A stretch of DNA of 64,000 bases from CAXXOK01 sp963678055 (GTDB lineage Bacteria > Bacillota > Clostridia > Christensenellales > Aristaeellaceae), in the NCBI GenBank assembly GCA_963678055.1, contig OY782679.1, positions 1,736,001 to 1,800,000 of the forward strand, written 5' to 3'. The position numbers were made by a program, and so were the translations under genes. The notes beneath the pieces were generated by a model. It did no database searches. It was given only the letters and a program-made list of their open reading frames with translations, and was not told the origin of the DNA. The stretch's first letter is position 1. Each line of letters starts with the position of its first letter. Of this stretch, positions 33,498 to 40,900 are shown in pieces.

Positions 33498-33571
33498 TGG
33501 AGGTGCCACCCAGATTCGAACTGGGGGTAAAGGTTTTGCAGACCTTGGCCTTACCACTTGGCGATGGCACC
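33498..33571 (-). tRNA. tRNA-Cys (GCA anticodon)
   Basis: Minus-strand acceptor GGTGCCA pairs with TGGCACC, the discriminator is T, CCA is encoded and the anticodon loop reads CTGCAAA. Last gene of the array. Confidence 0.95.
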
Positions 33572-33577
33572 GGGAAA

Positions 33578-33652
33578 TGGAGCGGTAGACGAGATTCGGA
33601 CTCGCGACATCCACCTTGGCAAGGTGGCACTCTACCACTGAGCTACTACCGC
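33578..33652 (-). tRNA. tRNA-Gly (GCC anticodon)
   Basis: Minus-strand acceptor GCGGTAG pairs with CTACCGC, CCA is encoded and the anticodon loop reads TTGCCAA. Confidence 0.95.
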
Positions 33653-33700
33653 ATCCGTATACTGGATCCAACCATCACATGCGGGTTGGAAGGAGTATCA

Positions 33701-33776
33701 TGGTGCCTTGGGGCGGAATCGAACCACCGACACGTAGATTTTCAGTCTACTGCTCTACCGACTGAGCTACCAAGGC
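33701..33776 (-). tRNA. tRNA-Phe (GAA anticodon)
   Basis: Minus-strand acceptor GCCTTGG pairs with CCAAGGC, with discriminator A, encoded CCA and anticodon loop CTGAAAA. Confidence 0.95.
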
Positions 33777-33780
33777 ATAA

Positions 33781-33857
33781 TGGCGACCAAGAAGGGGCTC
33801 GAACCCTCGACCTCCAGCGTGACAGGCTGGCATTCTAACCAACTGAACTACTTGGCC
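33781..33857 (-). tRNA. tRNA-Asp (GTC anticodon)
   Basis: Minus-strand acceptor GGCCAAG pairs with CTTGGTC (one G-U pair), with discriminator G, encoded CCA and anticodon loop CTGTCAC. Confidence 0.95.
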
Positions 33858-33870
33858 ATGAACCATAAGA

Positions 33871-33946
33871 TGGTGGGAACAACAGGGCTCGAACCTGTGA
33901 CCCCTTGCTTGTAAGGCAAGTGCTCTCCCAACTGAGCTATGCTCCC
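33871..33946 (-). tRNA. tRNA-Val (TAC anticodon)
   Basis: Minus-strand acceptor GGGAGCA pairs with TGTTCCC (one G-U pair), with encoded CCA and anticodon loop CTTACAA. First gene of the Val-Asp-Phe-Gly-Cys array. Confidence 0.95.
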
Positions 33947-34079
33947 AGGAATAAATACCTGATGCTCCTGTGCCGCTTATTTAATGGCGGCGACGGATAA
34001 TATCTTAACCCGCTTCCCAGCTTTTGTCAAGGAATAAATCTGCGATTTTCGCAAATTTCAGGGCAAGTTTTGCGGCGAT

Positions 34080-35285
34080 TCATTCTCCGCGGTTCCGGTC
34101 CTTGAAAACCGTTGCGGCGGCAGTCAGAATATGGTCTGCCAGCGTGCGTTTACTCATCTGTTCGTAGGCGACTTCATTGTCTTTCGAAACCAGCGTTGCA
34201 ATGTTGGTATCCGAGGCAAATCCGGCACCTTGTTTTGTCACATCGTTGGCTACGACAATATCCAAATTCTTGGACGCAAGCTTTTTGCGGGCGTTTTCAA
34301 TCAAGTGATCGGTTTCGGCGGCAAAGCCAACCAGCACCTGGCTGCTTGTTTTGCGCTCCCCTACGGCCTTGGCAACATCGGGATTGGGCACCATGGCAAG
34401 CGTGATGCCTTGACCGTCCTTCTTGATTTTCTGGTCGCTCTGCTCTGCAAACCGATAGTCCGACGGCGCGGCGGCCTGCACCACAATATCAAACTGCGAC
34501 GACAGGGCGGTCATTTCGGTGTACAAATCCTGTGTCGTTTCGATGGGTTTCACTGTAACACCACTTGGCGCGGCAAGCGAAGTCGGTCCGGAAATCAGCG
34601 TAACCTCCGCGCCACGCTCACTGGCTGCCTGGGCAATAGCATACCCCATCTTCCCAGTGGAAGGGTTAGAGATAAAGCGGACAGGATCCAGCTTTTCACG
34701 CGTCGCACCGGCTGTAACCAGCACACGCAGGCCCTGCAGATCGTTTTGCAAGCCCAGTAGTCTTTCCACTTCCTGTGCAATAAACTCGGGTTCCGGCATA
34801 CGGCCTGCCCCAACCTCGCCGCAGGCCAGCATTCCGCTGTCAGGGGTGAGGATCATCACACCGCGCTGCTGCAATATGGCAATGTTCTTTTGCGTAGCAT
34901 CCGCCTGCCACATGACGGTATTCATTGCAGGGGCCAGCAGTACCGGCGCTTTGGTGGCCAGCAGTGTTGTAGACAGCATATCATCGGCGATGCCGTTTGC
35001 CATCTTAGCGATACAGTTGGCCGTAGCGGGTGCAACCACAAACAGATCGGCCTTGCGTGCCAGGGCAATATGTTCAATCTCCCAGCTGCGCTCCCGTTTA
35101 AAGGTATCTGTCGTTACGGGGTTTTGGCTGATGTTCTCAAAGCTTAGCGGCGTGACAAACTCCTGGGCGTTCTTCGTCATGATGACATCGACGTTCAAAC
35201 CCAGTTTCTTCAGCTTGGAGACCAGCATGACTGCTTTATAGGCTGCGATGCCGCCTGTAACGCCCACAACGACATTCTTTGGCAT
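34080..35285 (-). CDS. coaBC: Bifunctional phosphopantothenoylcysteine decarboxylase/phosphopantothenate-cysteine ligase
   Basis: 401 residues. The N-terminal CoaC flavoprotein domain has GVTGGIAAYK, the PAMNTVMW active-site asparagine region and ACGEVGAGRM with its reductive cysteine. The C-terminal CoaB domain begins at LRVLVTAGATREKLDPVRFISN and carries STGKMGYAIA and a KIKK lysine. It makes 4'-phosphopantetheine from phosphopantothenate, cysteine and CTP. The usual AAVADY segment reads QAAAPSDYRF. It starts 2 bases after rpoZ, closing the yicC-remA-gmk-rpoZ-coaBC series. Confidence 0.95.
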   Translation of the reverse strand: MPKNVVVGVTGGIAAYKAVMLVSKLKKLGLNVDVIMTKNAQEFVTPLSFENISQNPVTTDTFKRERSWEIEHIALARKADLFVVAPATANCIAKMANGIADDMLSTTLLATKAPVLLAPAMNTVMWQADATQKNIAILQQRGVMILTPDSGMLACGEVGAGRMPEPEFIAQEVERLLGLQNDLQGLRVLVTAGATREKLDPVRFISNPSTGKMGYAIAQAASERGAEVTLISGPTSLAAPSGVTVKPIETTQDLYTEMTALSSQFDIVVQAAAPSDYRFAEQSDQKIKKDGQGITLAMVPNPDVAKAVGERKTSSQVLVGFAAETDHLIENARKKLASKNLDIVVANDVTKQGAGFASDTNIATLVSKDNEVAYEQMSKRTLADHILTAAATVFKDRNRGE

Positions 35286-35287
35286 GT

Positions 35288-35494
35288 TTATTCGCCGTCC
35301 GTCCGCACGTAGGTCAGCAGTCCGCGGTTGATTTCGTCTACCGCAACATGCAGGGGTTTCATGTCTTTGTCGTCAATCAGCGGCTGTGCGCCACCCAAAA
35401 GCTGGCGTGCGCGTTTGCTGGCTTCCACCACCAAAGTGTAACGACTGTCCACCTTTTCGCTAAGTTCGACAATCGTCGGTTTAATAATGGCCAT
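35288..35494 (-). CDS. rpoZ: RNA polymerase omega subunit
   Basis: 68 residues. The omega pattern is seen in SRYTLVVEASKRARQLLGG followed by KPLHVAVDEINRGLL. It assists assembly of the beta' subunit. GAGGAGGAAC precedes the start, 12 bases after gmk. Confidence 0.93.
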   Translation of the reverse strand: MAIIKPTIVELSEKVDSRYTLVVEASKRARQLLGGAQPLIDDKDMKPLHVAVDEINRGLLTYVRTDGE

Positions 35495-35506
35495 ACCCGT
35501 TCCTCC

Positions 35507-36118
35507 TCAATCCTCGTCTATCGTCGGTAAAAATCGAACTGTTTTATGTTTTTCGGCGTTCACTATGCATTGCAATTCCTGGAACGCACGGTCCACATCA
35601 TCATTAACGATTACATAATCGTATAGGGTTACCTTTTGAAACTCGCCATAGGCATTCCTTAAACGGCGCTCGATATCCTCAGGCCGTTCGGCATTGCGCT
35701 TCTCCAGGCGGCTGCGCAACTCTTCAAAGCTTGGGGCAATGACAAACACGCTGACATAGTCCTTGGTATTGCGCATCACGTTCATCGCGCCCTGCGAATC
35801 AATATCCAGCAGTACATTTTGGCACTCATTAAGCAGCGTGTCAATTTCGCTTCGGGGTGTGCCGTAGTGATTCCCATGTACGGTGGCGTACTCCAGCAGC
35901 TCGTCGTTTTGCACCATGCGCTGGAACTCCGCATCGTCGATAAAGCGATAATCGACACCGTCTACCTCGCCGTTTCGCGGAGCCCGTGTGGTCACGCTGC
36001 AGGAAAAAGCAAAGCTTGGGTCGCTTGCCAGCAGCCGTTTGCACAGGGTGCCCTTGCCCGCACCGGATGGACCGGAGATGATCAGTAACATACCTTTGCG
36101 TTTGATGGTTATGCCCAT
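35507..36118 (-). CDS. gmk: Guanylate kinase
   Basis: 203 residues from the ATG at 36118, one base after the remA stop. The P-loop is ISGPSGAGKGTL. The GMP-binding region VTTRAPRNGEVDGVDYRFI and the later LDIDSQGAMNVM and IAPSFEELRSRL are conserved. It phosphorylates GMP to GDP. The longer frame to 36157 would overlap remA and is not supported. Confidence 0.95.
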   Translation of the reverse strand: MGITIKRKGMLLIISGPSGAGKGTLCKRLLASDPSFAFSCSVTTRAPRNGEVDGVDYRFIDDAEFQRMVQNDELLEYATVHGNHYGTPRSEIDTLLNECQNVLLDIDSQGAMNVMRNTKDYVSVFVIAPSFEELRSRLEKRNAERPEDIERRLRNAYGEFQKVTLYDYVIVNDDVDRAFQELQCIVNAEKHKTVRFLPTIDED

Positions 36119-36119
36119 G

Positions 36120-36377
36120 TCAGTCCTGCCTCTCGTCTGTATCTTTGCTGGATGCACGGCTTGCTATGGTTTCCGGCTGGATAGCCGATAACACAATTTG
36201 GTTGGAACTCATCACAATCACAGCGCGTGTACGGCGGCCTTGGGTGGCATCCAGCAGGCGTTTTTCGTCCCGCGCTTCCTGCACCAGGCGTTTGACCGGT
36301 GCACTGTCGGGATTCACTACCGCGGCGATACGATCCACGCTTATCATGTTTCCAAATCCGATATTGATCAGGCGCAT
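36120..36377 (-). CDS. remA: RemA family regulator (DUF370)
   Basis: 85 residues. The sequence INIGFGNMISVDRIAAVVNPDSAPVKRL, then ATQGRRTRAVIVMSSNQIVLSAI, is diagnostic of the RemA family. In Bacillus RemA binds DNA and activates biofilm matrix and osmoprotection genes. Its place between yicC and gmk is conserved in Firmicutes. Confidence 0.92.
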   Translation of the reverse strand: MRLINIGFGNMISVDRIAAVVNPDSAPVKRLVQEARDEKRLLDATQGRRTRAVIVMSSNQIVLSAIQPETIASRASSKDTDERQD

Positions 36378-36389
36378 CCGTTTTGGTCC

Positions 36390-37262
36390 TCACTCAACGT
36401 TTTGAACCTGCTCACGCAATTTCTCCAATACGCTCTTCATCTCCACAACGCTCTTGGTAATCTCCGCATGCGATGCTTTGGAGCCGATGGTGTTGATTTC
36501 GCGGTTCATCTCCTGAAGGAGAAAATCCATTCTGCGTCCCGTTTCACCCTGCTGTGTAAGGCAAGCGTCAAACTGCTGAAAATGGCTTTGCAGGCGCGAT
36601 AGTTCCTCATCAATGGCGCATTTGTCGGCCAAGAGCGCTACTTCCTGGGCGATGCGAGCCGGGTCTGCCACATCCACTTTCCACTCAAGCAAGCGTGCGT
36701 CCAGGCGTTCGCGGTATTCCTTGGGAACACTGGGTGCGATCTCCTCTACGCGCTTGGCTGCGGCTTTCACGCTCTGCAAGTTGCTATGCAGATCGTCCCG
36801 CAGCGCTCCACCTTCCCGGTCCCGCATGGTTTGCAGGGCTTTGTTTGCATCCGCAAAGGCATCCTTAAGCAGGGCCAGCACTTCGTCCGTGTCCTCCTCG
36901 GCCTGCGTTACCGTTACCGCATCGCTGAGTTTAATCAGCTCATACAAGGAAAGGGCGTTCATTTGCAGGTCGCTGGCGGCGGTTTGGGTCTGGGCTGCGG
37001 TCAGGGCCAGCAATTCCCGATCCAGCGTAATTACTCTGGCATCGTTTCTGTTGTTGCGGTACGAGACCGATACATCCAGATGACCGCGCTTGATGCCGCT
37101 TTCGCGAATCCACTGGCGCAGCGGTTCTTCGGCAAAGGTCAGGGCTTTGGGCAAGCGGAAGTTTACATCCAAATACCGGTGATTTACCGATTTCAGCTCC
37201 AAAACGATATCGCGGCCGTCGCGGCTTTGGTGGCCGCTGCCGAAACCCGTCATACTGCGCAA
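36390..37262 (-). CDS. yicC: YicC-family endoribonuclease
   Basis: 290 residues. MRSMTGFGSG, VLELKSVNHRYLDVNFRLP and the C-terminal GRRMDFLLQEMNREINTIGSKA are hallmarks. YicC proteins are now regarded as endoribonucleases involved in RNA turnover. A minus-strand promoter (37339-37312) lies upstream, and the gene leads the remA-gmk-rpoZ-coaBC group. Confidence 0.93.
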   Translation of the reverse strand: MRSMTGFGSGHQSRDGRDIVLELKSVNHRYLDVNFRLPKALTFAEEPLRQWIRESGIKRGHLDVSVSYRNNRNDARVITLDRELLALTAAQTQTAASDLQMNALSLYELIKLSDAVTVTQAEEDTDEVLALLKDAFADANKALQTMRDREGGALRDDLHSNLQSVKAAAKRVEEIAPSVPKEYRERLDARLLEWKVDVADPARIAQEVALLADKCAIDEELSRLQSHFQQFDACLTQQGETGRRMDFLLQEMNREINTIGSKASHAEITKSVVEMKSVLEKLREQVQNVE

Positions 37263-37311
37263 GCGTGTCCCGCCTTTCCAAAGTTTTACTGCCTAAATGG
37301 TTTCAAATTCC

Positions 37312-37339
37312 ATTATACTACACAAATATATACTTGAAA
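37312..37339 (-). promoter_or_regulatory. Promoter of yicC-remA-gmk-rpoZ-coaBC
   Basis: TTTCAA (37339-37334) and TATAAT (37317-37312) on the minus strand with a 16-base spacer. Confidence 0.55.
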
Positions 37340-37404
37340 AGCATTGCTTGCCTTTTTACGGCAAATAAGCGTGGTGGTTTTACATCCCAAACCGCGCTGA
37401 ATGC

Positions 37405-37433
37405 TTGCAGTTCAGCCATTTAGATGGTATACT
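37405..37433 (+). promoter_or_regulatory. Promoter of tig
   Basis: TTGCAG (37405-37410) and TATACT (37428-37433) separated by 17 bases, 70 bases before the tig ATG. Confidence 0.65.
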
Positions 37434-37503
37434 GAGTGGTACGGCTCGTTTGGGTTTATGCAAACTTGCCGTGGCAAGAATAACCCCAAGACGGAGGAAG
37501 AAA

Positions 37504-38934
37504 ATGCAGTATTCAGTAGAGAAGCTTACAGGGAACAAAGTCAAAATTTCGTTCACAGCGCCGGCCTCAACTTTTGAGGAAGCGGTGCAGAAAGCCTATA
37601 TTCAACATCGCGGTCATTTTCAGGTGCAGGGATTCCGCAAAGGTAAAGCCCCTCGCAAACTGATTGAGCGCATGTACGGCGCATCGGTTTTCTATGATGA
37701 CGCACTGGAACTCCTGTTCCCGGACGCCTATCTGGACGCAGTCAAGAAGGAAGACCTTCAGCCTGTGGACCGCCCCAAGGTGGACGTGGAAGAGATTAAA
37801 CCCGGTGAAGATGTAAAATTCACCTGCGAAGTGTATGTGTACCCCGAGATCAAGCTTGGCGAGTACAAAGGCGTGGAAGTCGCCCGCACAATGCATACCG
37901 TTTCCAAGGACGAGCTGAACGCCCGTCTGGAAAGCGAGCAGAAACAGATGGCCCGTTCGGTGGATATCACCGACCGTGCTGTGATCAACGGCGATGAAGT
38001 GAACCTGGATTACTCCGGTTCTGTCGATGGCGTGAAGTTTGACGGCGGCACGGCCGAAGGCCAGCGCCTTGTGATTGGTTCCAAGTCGTTTATCCCCGGC
38101 TTTGAAGATCAGCTGGTCGGCATGAACATCGGCGAGGAACGGGACATCACCGTCACCTTCCCCGAAGAATACCATGCCGAAGAGCTCAAAGGTAAGGACG
38201 CTGTCTTCCATGTGAAGATCAACGGCATTAAGAATGACGAGCTTCCCACGCTGGATGACGATTTCGCCGCCGATGTCAGCGAGTTTGAAACGCTGAAAGA
38301 GTACACCGACGATCTGAAAAAGAAGATGCAGGAAACCGCCGACGAGCAGGCAACCGCACAGGCCAAGCAGGCGCTGGTGCAGAAAATCACCGAGAATGCA
38401 GAAATCGATCTTCCCGATTCTATGGTGGAAGACAAGCTCAATGACCAGCTCAAAGAAATGGACTGGCGTTTGCGCCAGCAGGGGCTGGATTTGCAGAAAT
38501 ACATGGAACTCACCGGCCAGACCGAGACCCAAATGCGGGATATGTACCGCTCGGAAGCACGCAATAACCTGAAAACCGAGCTGGTGATCGCAGAGATTAT
38601 CAAGCTGGAAGATGTGCAGGCGGATGCCGAAAAGGTTGACGAAATGCTCACAGAGTACGGCGAGGCCATGGGCAAATCGCTGGAAGACCTGAAAAAAGAG
38701 CTCAACGAAAACCAGCTGCACTACTTTGAAGACCGCGTGAAAACCAATGCCGCTTTGGATATGCTGTGGAACAGCGCCAAGGTGACCGACGAGAAAGAAA
38801 AGAAAGCACCGGCCAAGAAAGCCGAGGCTGACGGCAAGAACGCCGAACCCAAGAAAGCGGCAGCGAAAAAGCCCGCTGCTAAGAAACCCGCAGCCAAGAA
38901 GCCTGCTGCCAAAAAAGAGAAAACCGAGGAGTAA
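37504..38934 (+). CDS. tig: Trigger factor with an alanine/proline/lysine-rich tail
   Basis: 476 residues from the ATG at 37504 behind CGGAGGAAG. The N-terminal ribosome-binding domain includes FRKGKAPRKLIERMYG. The FKBP-type isomerase domain (about 150-245) contains FIPGFEDQLVGM, and the C-terminal helical chaperone arms follow. After about residue 430 a non-canonical tail of AAKKPAAKKPAAKK-like repeats resembles histone H1-type tails and extends the protein beyond the usual 430-450 residues. Trigger factor binds nascent chains at the ribosomal exit and is encoded here ahead of clpP, clpX and lon. Confidence 0.93.
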   Translation: MQYSVEKLTGNKVKISFTAPASTFEEAVQKAYIQHRGHFQVQGFRKGKAPRKLIERMYGASVFYDDALELLFPDAYLDAVKKEDLQPVDRPKVDVEEIKPGEDVKFTCEVYVYPEIKLGEYKGVEVARTMHTVSKDELNARLESEQKQMARSVDITDRAVINGDEVNLDYSGSVDGVKFDGGTAEGQRLVIGSKSFIPGFEDQLVGMNIGEERDITVTFPEEYHAEELKGKDAVFHVKINGIKNDELPTLDDDFAADVSEFETLKEYTDDLKKKMQETADEQATAQAKQALVQKITENAEIDLPDSMVEDKLNDQLKEMDWRLRQQGLDLQKYMELTGQTETQMRDMYRSEARNNLKTELVIAEIIKLEDVQADAEKVDEMLTEYGEAMGKSLEDLKKELNENQLHYFEDRVKTNAALDMLWNSAKVTDEKEKKAPAKKAEADGKNAEPKKAAAKKPAAKKPAAKKPAAKKEKTEE

Positions 38935-38973
38935 TCTCCTCCTTTCTCCCCCTCAATTACAGGAGTGAATCAA

Positions 38974-39573
38974 ATGAGTTATTTAGTCCCCATGGTCATC
39001 GAGCAAACCAACCGCGGTGAGCGTTCGTTTGACATATATTCCCGCCTCTTAAAGGATCGTATTGTGTTCCTGGGCGGCGAGATTAACGATGACGTTGCCA
39101 ACCTCGTCGTTGCACAGATGCTGTTTTTGGAAATGGATAATCCGGATGCGGATATCTCACTGTACATCAACAGCCCCGGCGGCAGCGTAACAGCCGGTAT
39201 GGCAATTTACGACACGATGAACTACGTTAAATCCCCCGTGCGCACGGTGTGCATCGGCATGGCGGCCTCAATGGGCGCATTCCTGCTGATGGCGGGCGAA
39301 AAGGGCAAGCGCCTTGCGCTCCCCAATTCCGAAGTGATGATTCATCAGCCGCTGGGCGGTGCCTCCGGCCAGGCGTCGGATGTGCAAATCCGCGCGGAAT
39401 GGCTGCTGAAAACCAAACAGAAGATGAACAAGCTGATTGCCGATATGACTGGGCAGCCGCTTACCCGTGTGGAAAAAGACGCCGACCGTGATTTCTTCAT
39501 GGACGCCAAGGAAGCCTTGAAATATGGCATCATTGATGAGATCTATGAACCACGGAGCGGTAAAAAGGAGTAA
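38974..39573 (+). CDS. clpP: ATP-dependent Clp protease proteolytic subunit
   Basis: 199 residues from the ATG at 38974 (GGAG upstream; the GTG at 38965 overlaps that site). The catalytic serine is in GMAASMGAFLL, the histidine in EVMIHQPLGG and the aspartate near KDADRDFFM. INSPGGSVTAGMAIYDTM is conserved. It forms the tetradecameric barrel used by ClpX, encoded 3 bases downstream. Confidence 0.96.
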   Translation: MSYLVPMVIEQTNRGERSFDIYSRLLKDRIVFLGGEINDDVANLVVAQMLFLEMDNPDADISLYINSPGGSVTAGMAIYDTMNYVKSPVRTVCIGMAASMGAFLLMAGEKGKRLALPNSEVMIHQPLGGASGQASDVQIRAEWLLKTKQKMNKLIADMTGQPLTRVEKDADRDFFMDAKEALKYGIIDEIYEPRSGKKE

Positions 39574-39576
39574 CGC

Positions 39577-40881
39577 ATGTCCGATACAATGAACCCAAGC
39601 CTCCCTAAGCTCAAGCGCTGCAGCTTCTGCAATAAAACCTCCGAGCAGGTTCACCGCCTGGTCGCTGGTCCCAACGCGCAGATTTGCGATGAATGCATCG
39701 CGCTTTGTAATGAGATTATCCAGGACGATTATCAAGCGCTGGATGAGCTCAAAGCGATCGAACTGCCGCGCCCCAAAGAACTCAAGGAGATTCTGGATCA
39801 GTATGTCATCGGCCAGGAGGATGCCAAGCGCACCCTCAGTGTCGCGGTATACAATCACTATAAACGGATTGATTCTCCCCCGCCCGCCGGCGATTTGGAT
39901 TTGCAGAAGAGCAACATCCTCATGCTCGGCCCCACAGGCTGCGGTAAAACCTTTCTGGCACAAACCCTGGCAAAGATACTGCAAGTACCCTTTGCCATTG
40001 CGGATGCAACCAGCCTGACCGAAGCCGGGTATGTAGGCGAGGACGTAGAAAACATTCTGCTCCGCTTGATTCAAAACGCGGACTACGACATCAAGGCCGC
40101 TCAGCGCGGGATTATCTACATCGACGAAATTGATAAGGTAGCCCGCAAGTCTGAAAACCCCTCCATTACCCGCGATGTCAGCGGCGAGGGCGTACAGCAG
40201 ACCCTGCTGAAAATTCTGGAAGGTACGATTGCCAACGTTCCTCCGCAGGGTGGGCGCAAGCACCCCCATCAGGAGTTTTTGCAGATCGATACCACCAACA
40301 TACTCTTCATTTGCGGTGGTGCGTTTGATGGGCTGGACACCATTATCGAGCAGCGTGCCGGTAAAAAGTCGATGGGCTTTGGCGCGGATGTGAAAACCTT
40401 GACCGCGCAGGATACGGGACGCCTGTTTAAGGAAGCCCGTACCGAAGACCTAATCAAATTCGGGCTGATTCCTGAATTCGTTGGCCGTCTGCCCATCGTG
40501 GTCTCCCTAAATCAACTGGACGAAGACGAGCTGATCCGTATCCTGACCGAGCCCAGAAACGCGCTGGTCAAACAGTACGTTTACTTGATGGATTTGGATG
40601 GTGTGGAGCTCTTGTTCGAGCCGGAAGCATTGAAAATGATCGCAACCCAGTCGCTGGAACGCAAATCCGGTGCACGCGGCCTACGCTCCATCATAGAAAA
40701 CATCATGCTGGATACGATGTTCGATCTGCCCAGCCGCAATGATGTGGCACAGTGCCTGATCACCGCCAAGAGCGTGGAAGGCAAAGAAAAACCCAAACTC
40801 GTCCATAGCGACGAACCCGTTCGTAAACCTAGAACCGTTCATCATTCGGAACCGGCTAAAAAACAAAGCCACGCCGGGTGA
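39577..40881 (+). CDS. clpX: ClpX unfoldase (ATPase subunit of ClpXP)
   Basis: 434 residues. A zinc finger (CSFCNKTSEQ and ICDECIALC) binds adaptors and substrates. Walker A is GPTGCGKTF, Walker B is IIYIDEIDK and sensor 2 lies in KSGARGLRSI. A lysine/proline-rich tail follows the usual end. It unfolds proteins for ClpP. Confidence 0.96.
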   Translation: MSDTMNPSLPKLKRCSFCNKTSEQVHRLVAGPNAQICDECIALCNEIIQDDYQALDELKAIELPRPKELKEILDQYVIGQEDAKRTLSVAVYNHYKRIDSPPPAGDLDLQKSNILMLGPTGCGKTFLAQTLAKILQVPFAIADATSLTEAGYVGEDVENILLRLIQNADYDIKAAQRGIIYIDEIDKVARKSENPSITRDVSGEGVQQTLLKILEGTIANVPPQGGRKHPHQEFLQIDTTNILFICGGAFDGLDTIIEQRAGKKSMGFGADVKTLTAQDTGRLFKEARTEDLIKFGLIPEFVGRLPIVVSLNQLDEDELIRILTEPRNALVKQYVYLMDLDGVELLFEPEALKMIATQSLERKSGARGLRSIIENIMLDTMFDLPSRNDVAQCLITAKSVEGKEKPKLVHSDEPVRKPRTVHHSEPAKKQSHAG

Positions 40882-40900
40882 CATACTATAGGAGGAACAT

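Noticed and set aside
37567..38721. 384-codon open frame antisense to tig
   Set aside because: Shadow of trigger factor; no recognisable motifs and no start signal.
39268..40269. 333-codon open frame antisense to clpP and clpX
   Set aside because: Covers two certain genes on the other strand and has no domain signature.
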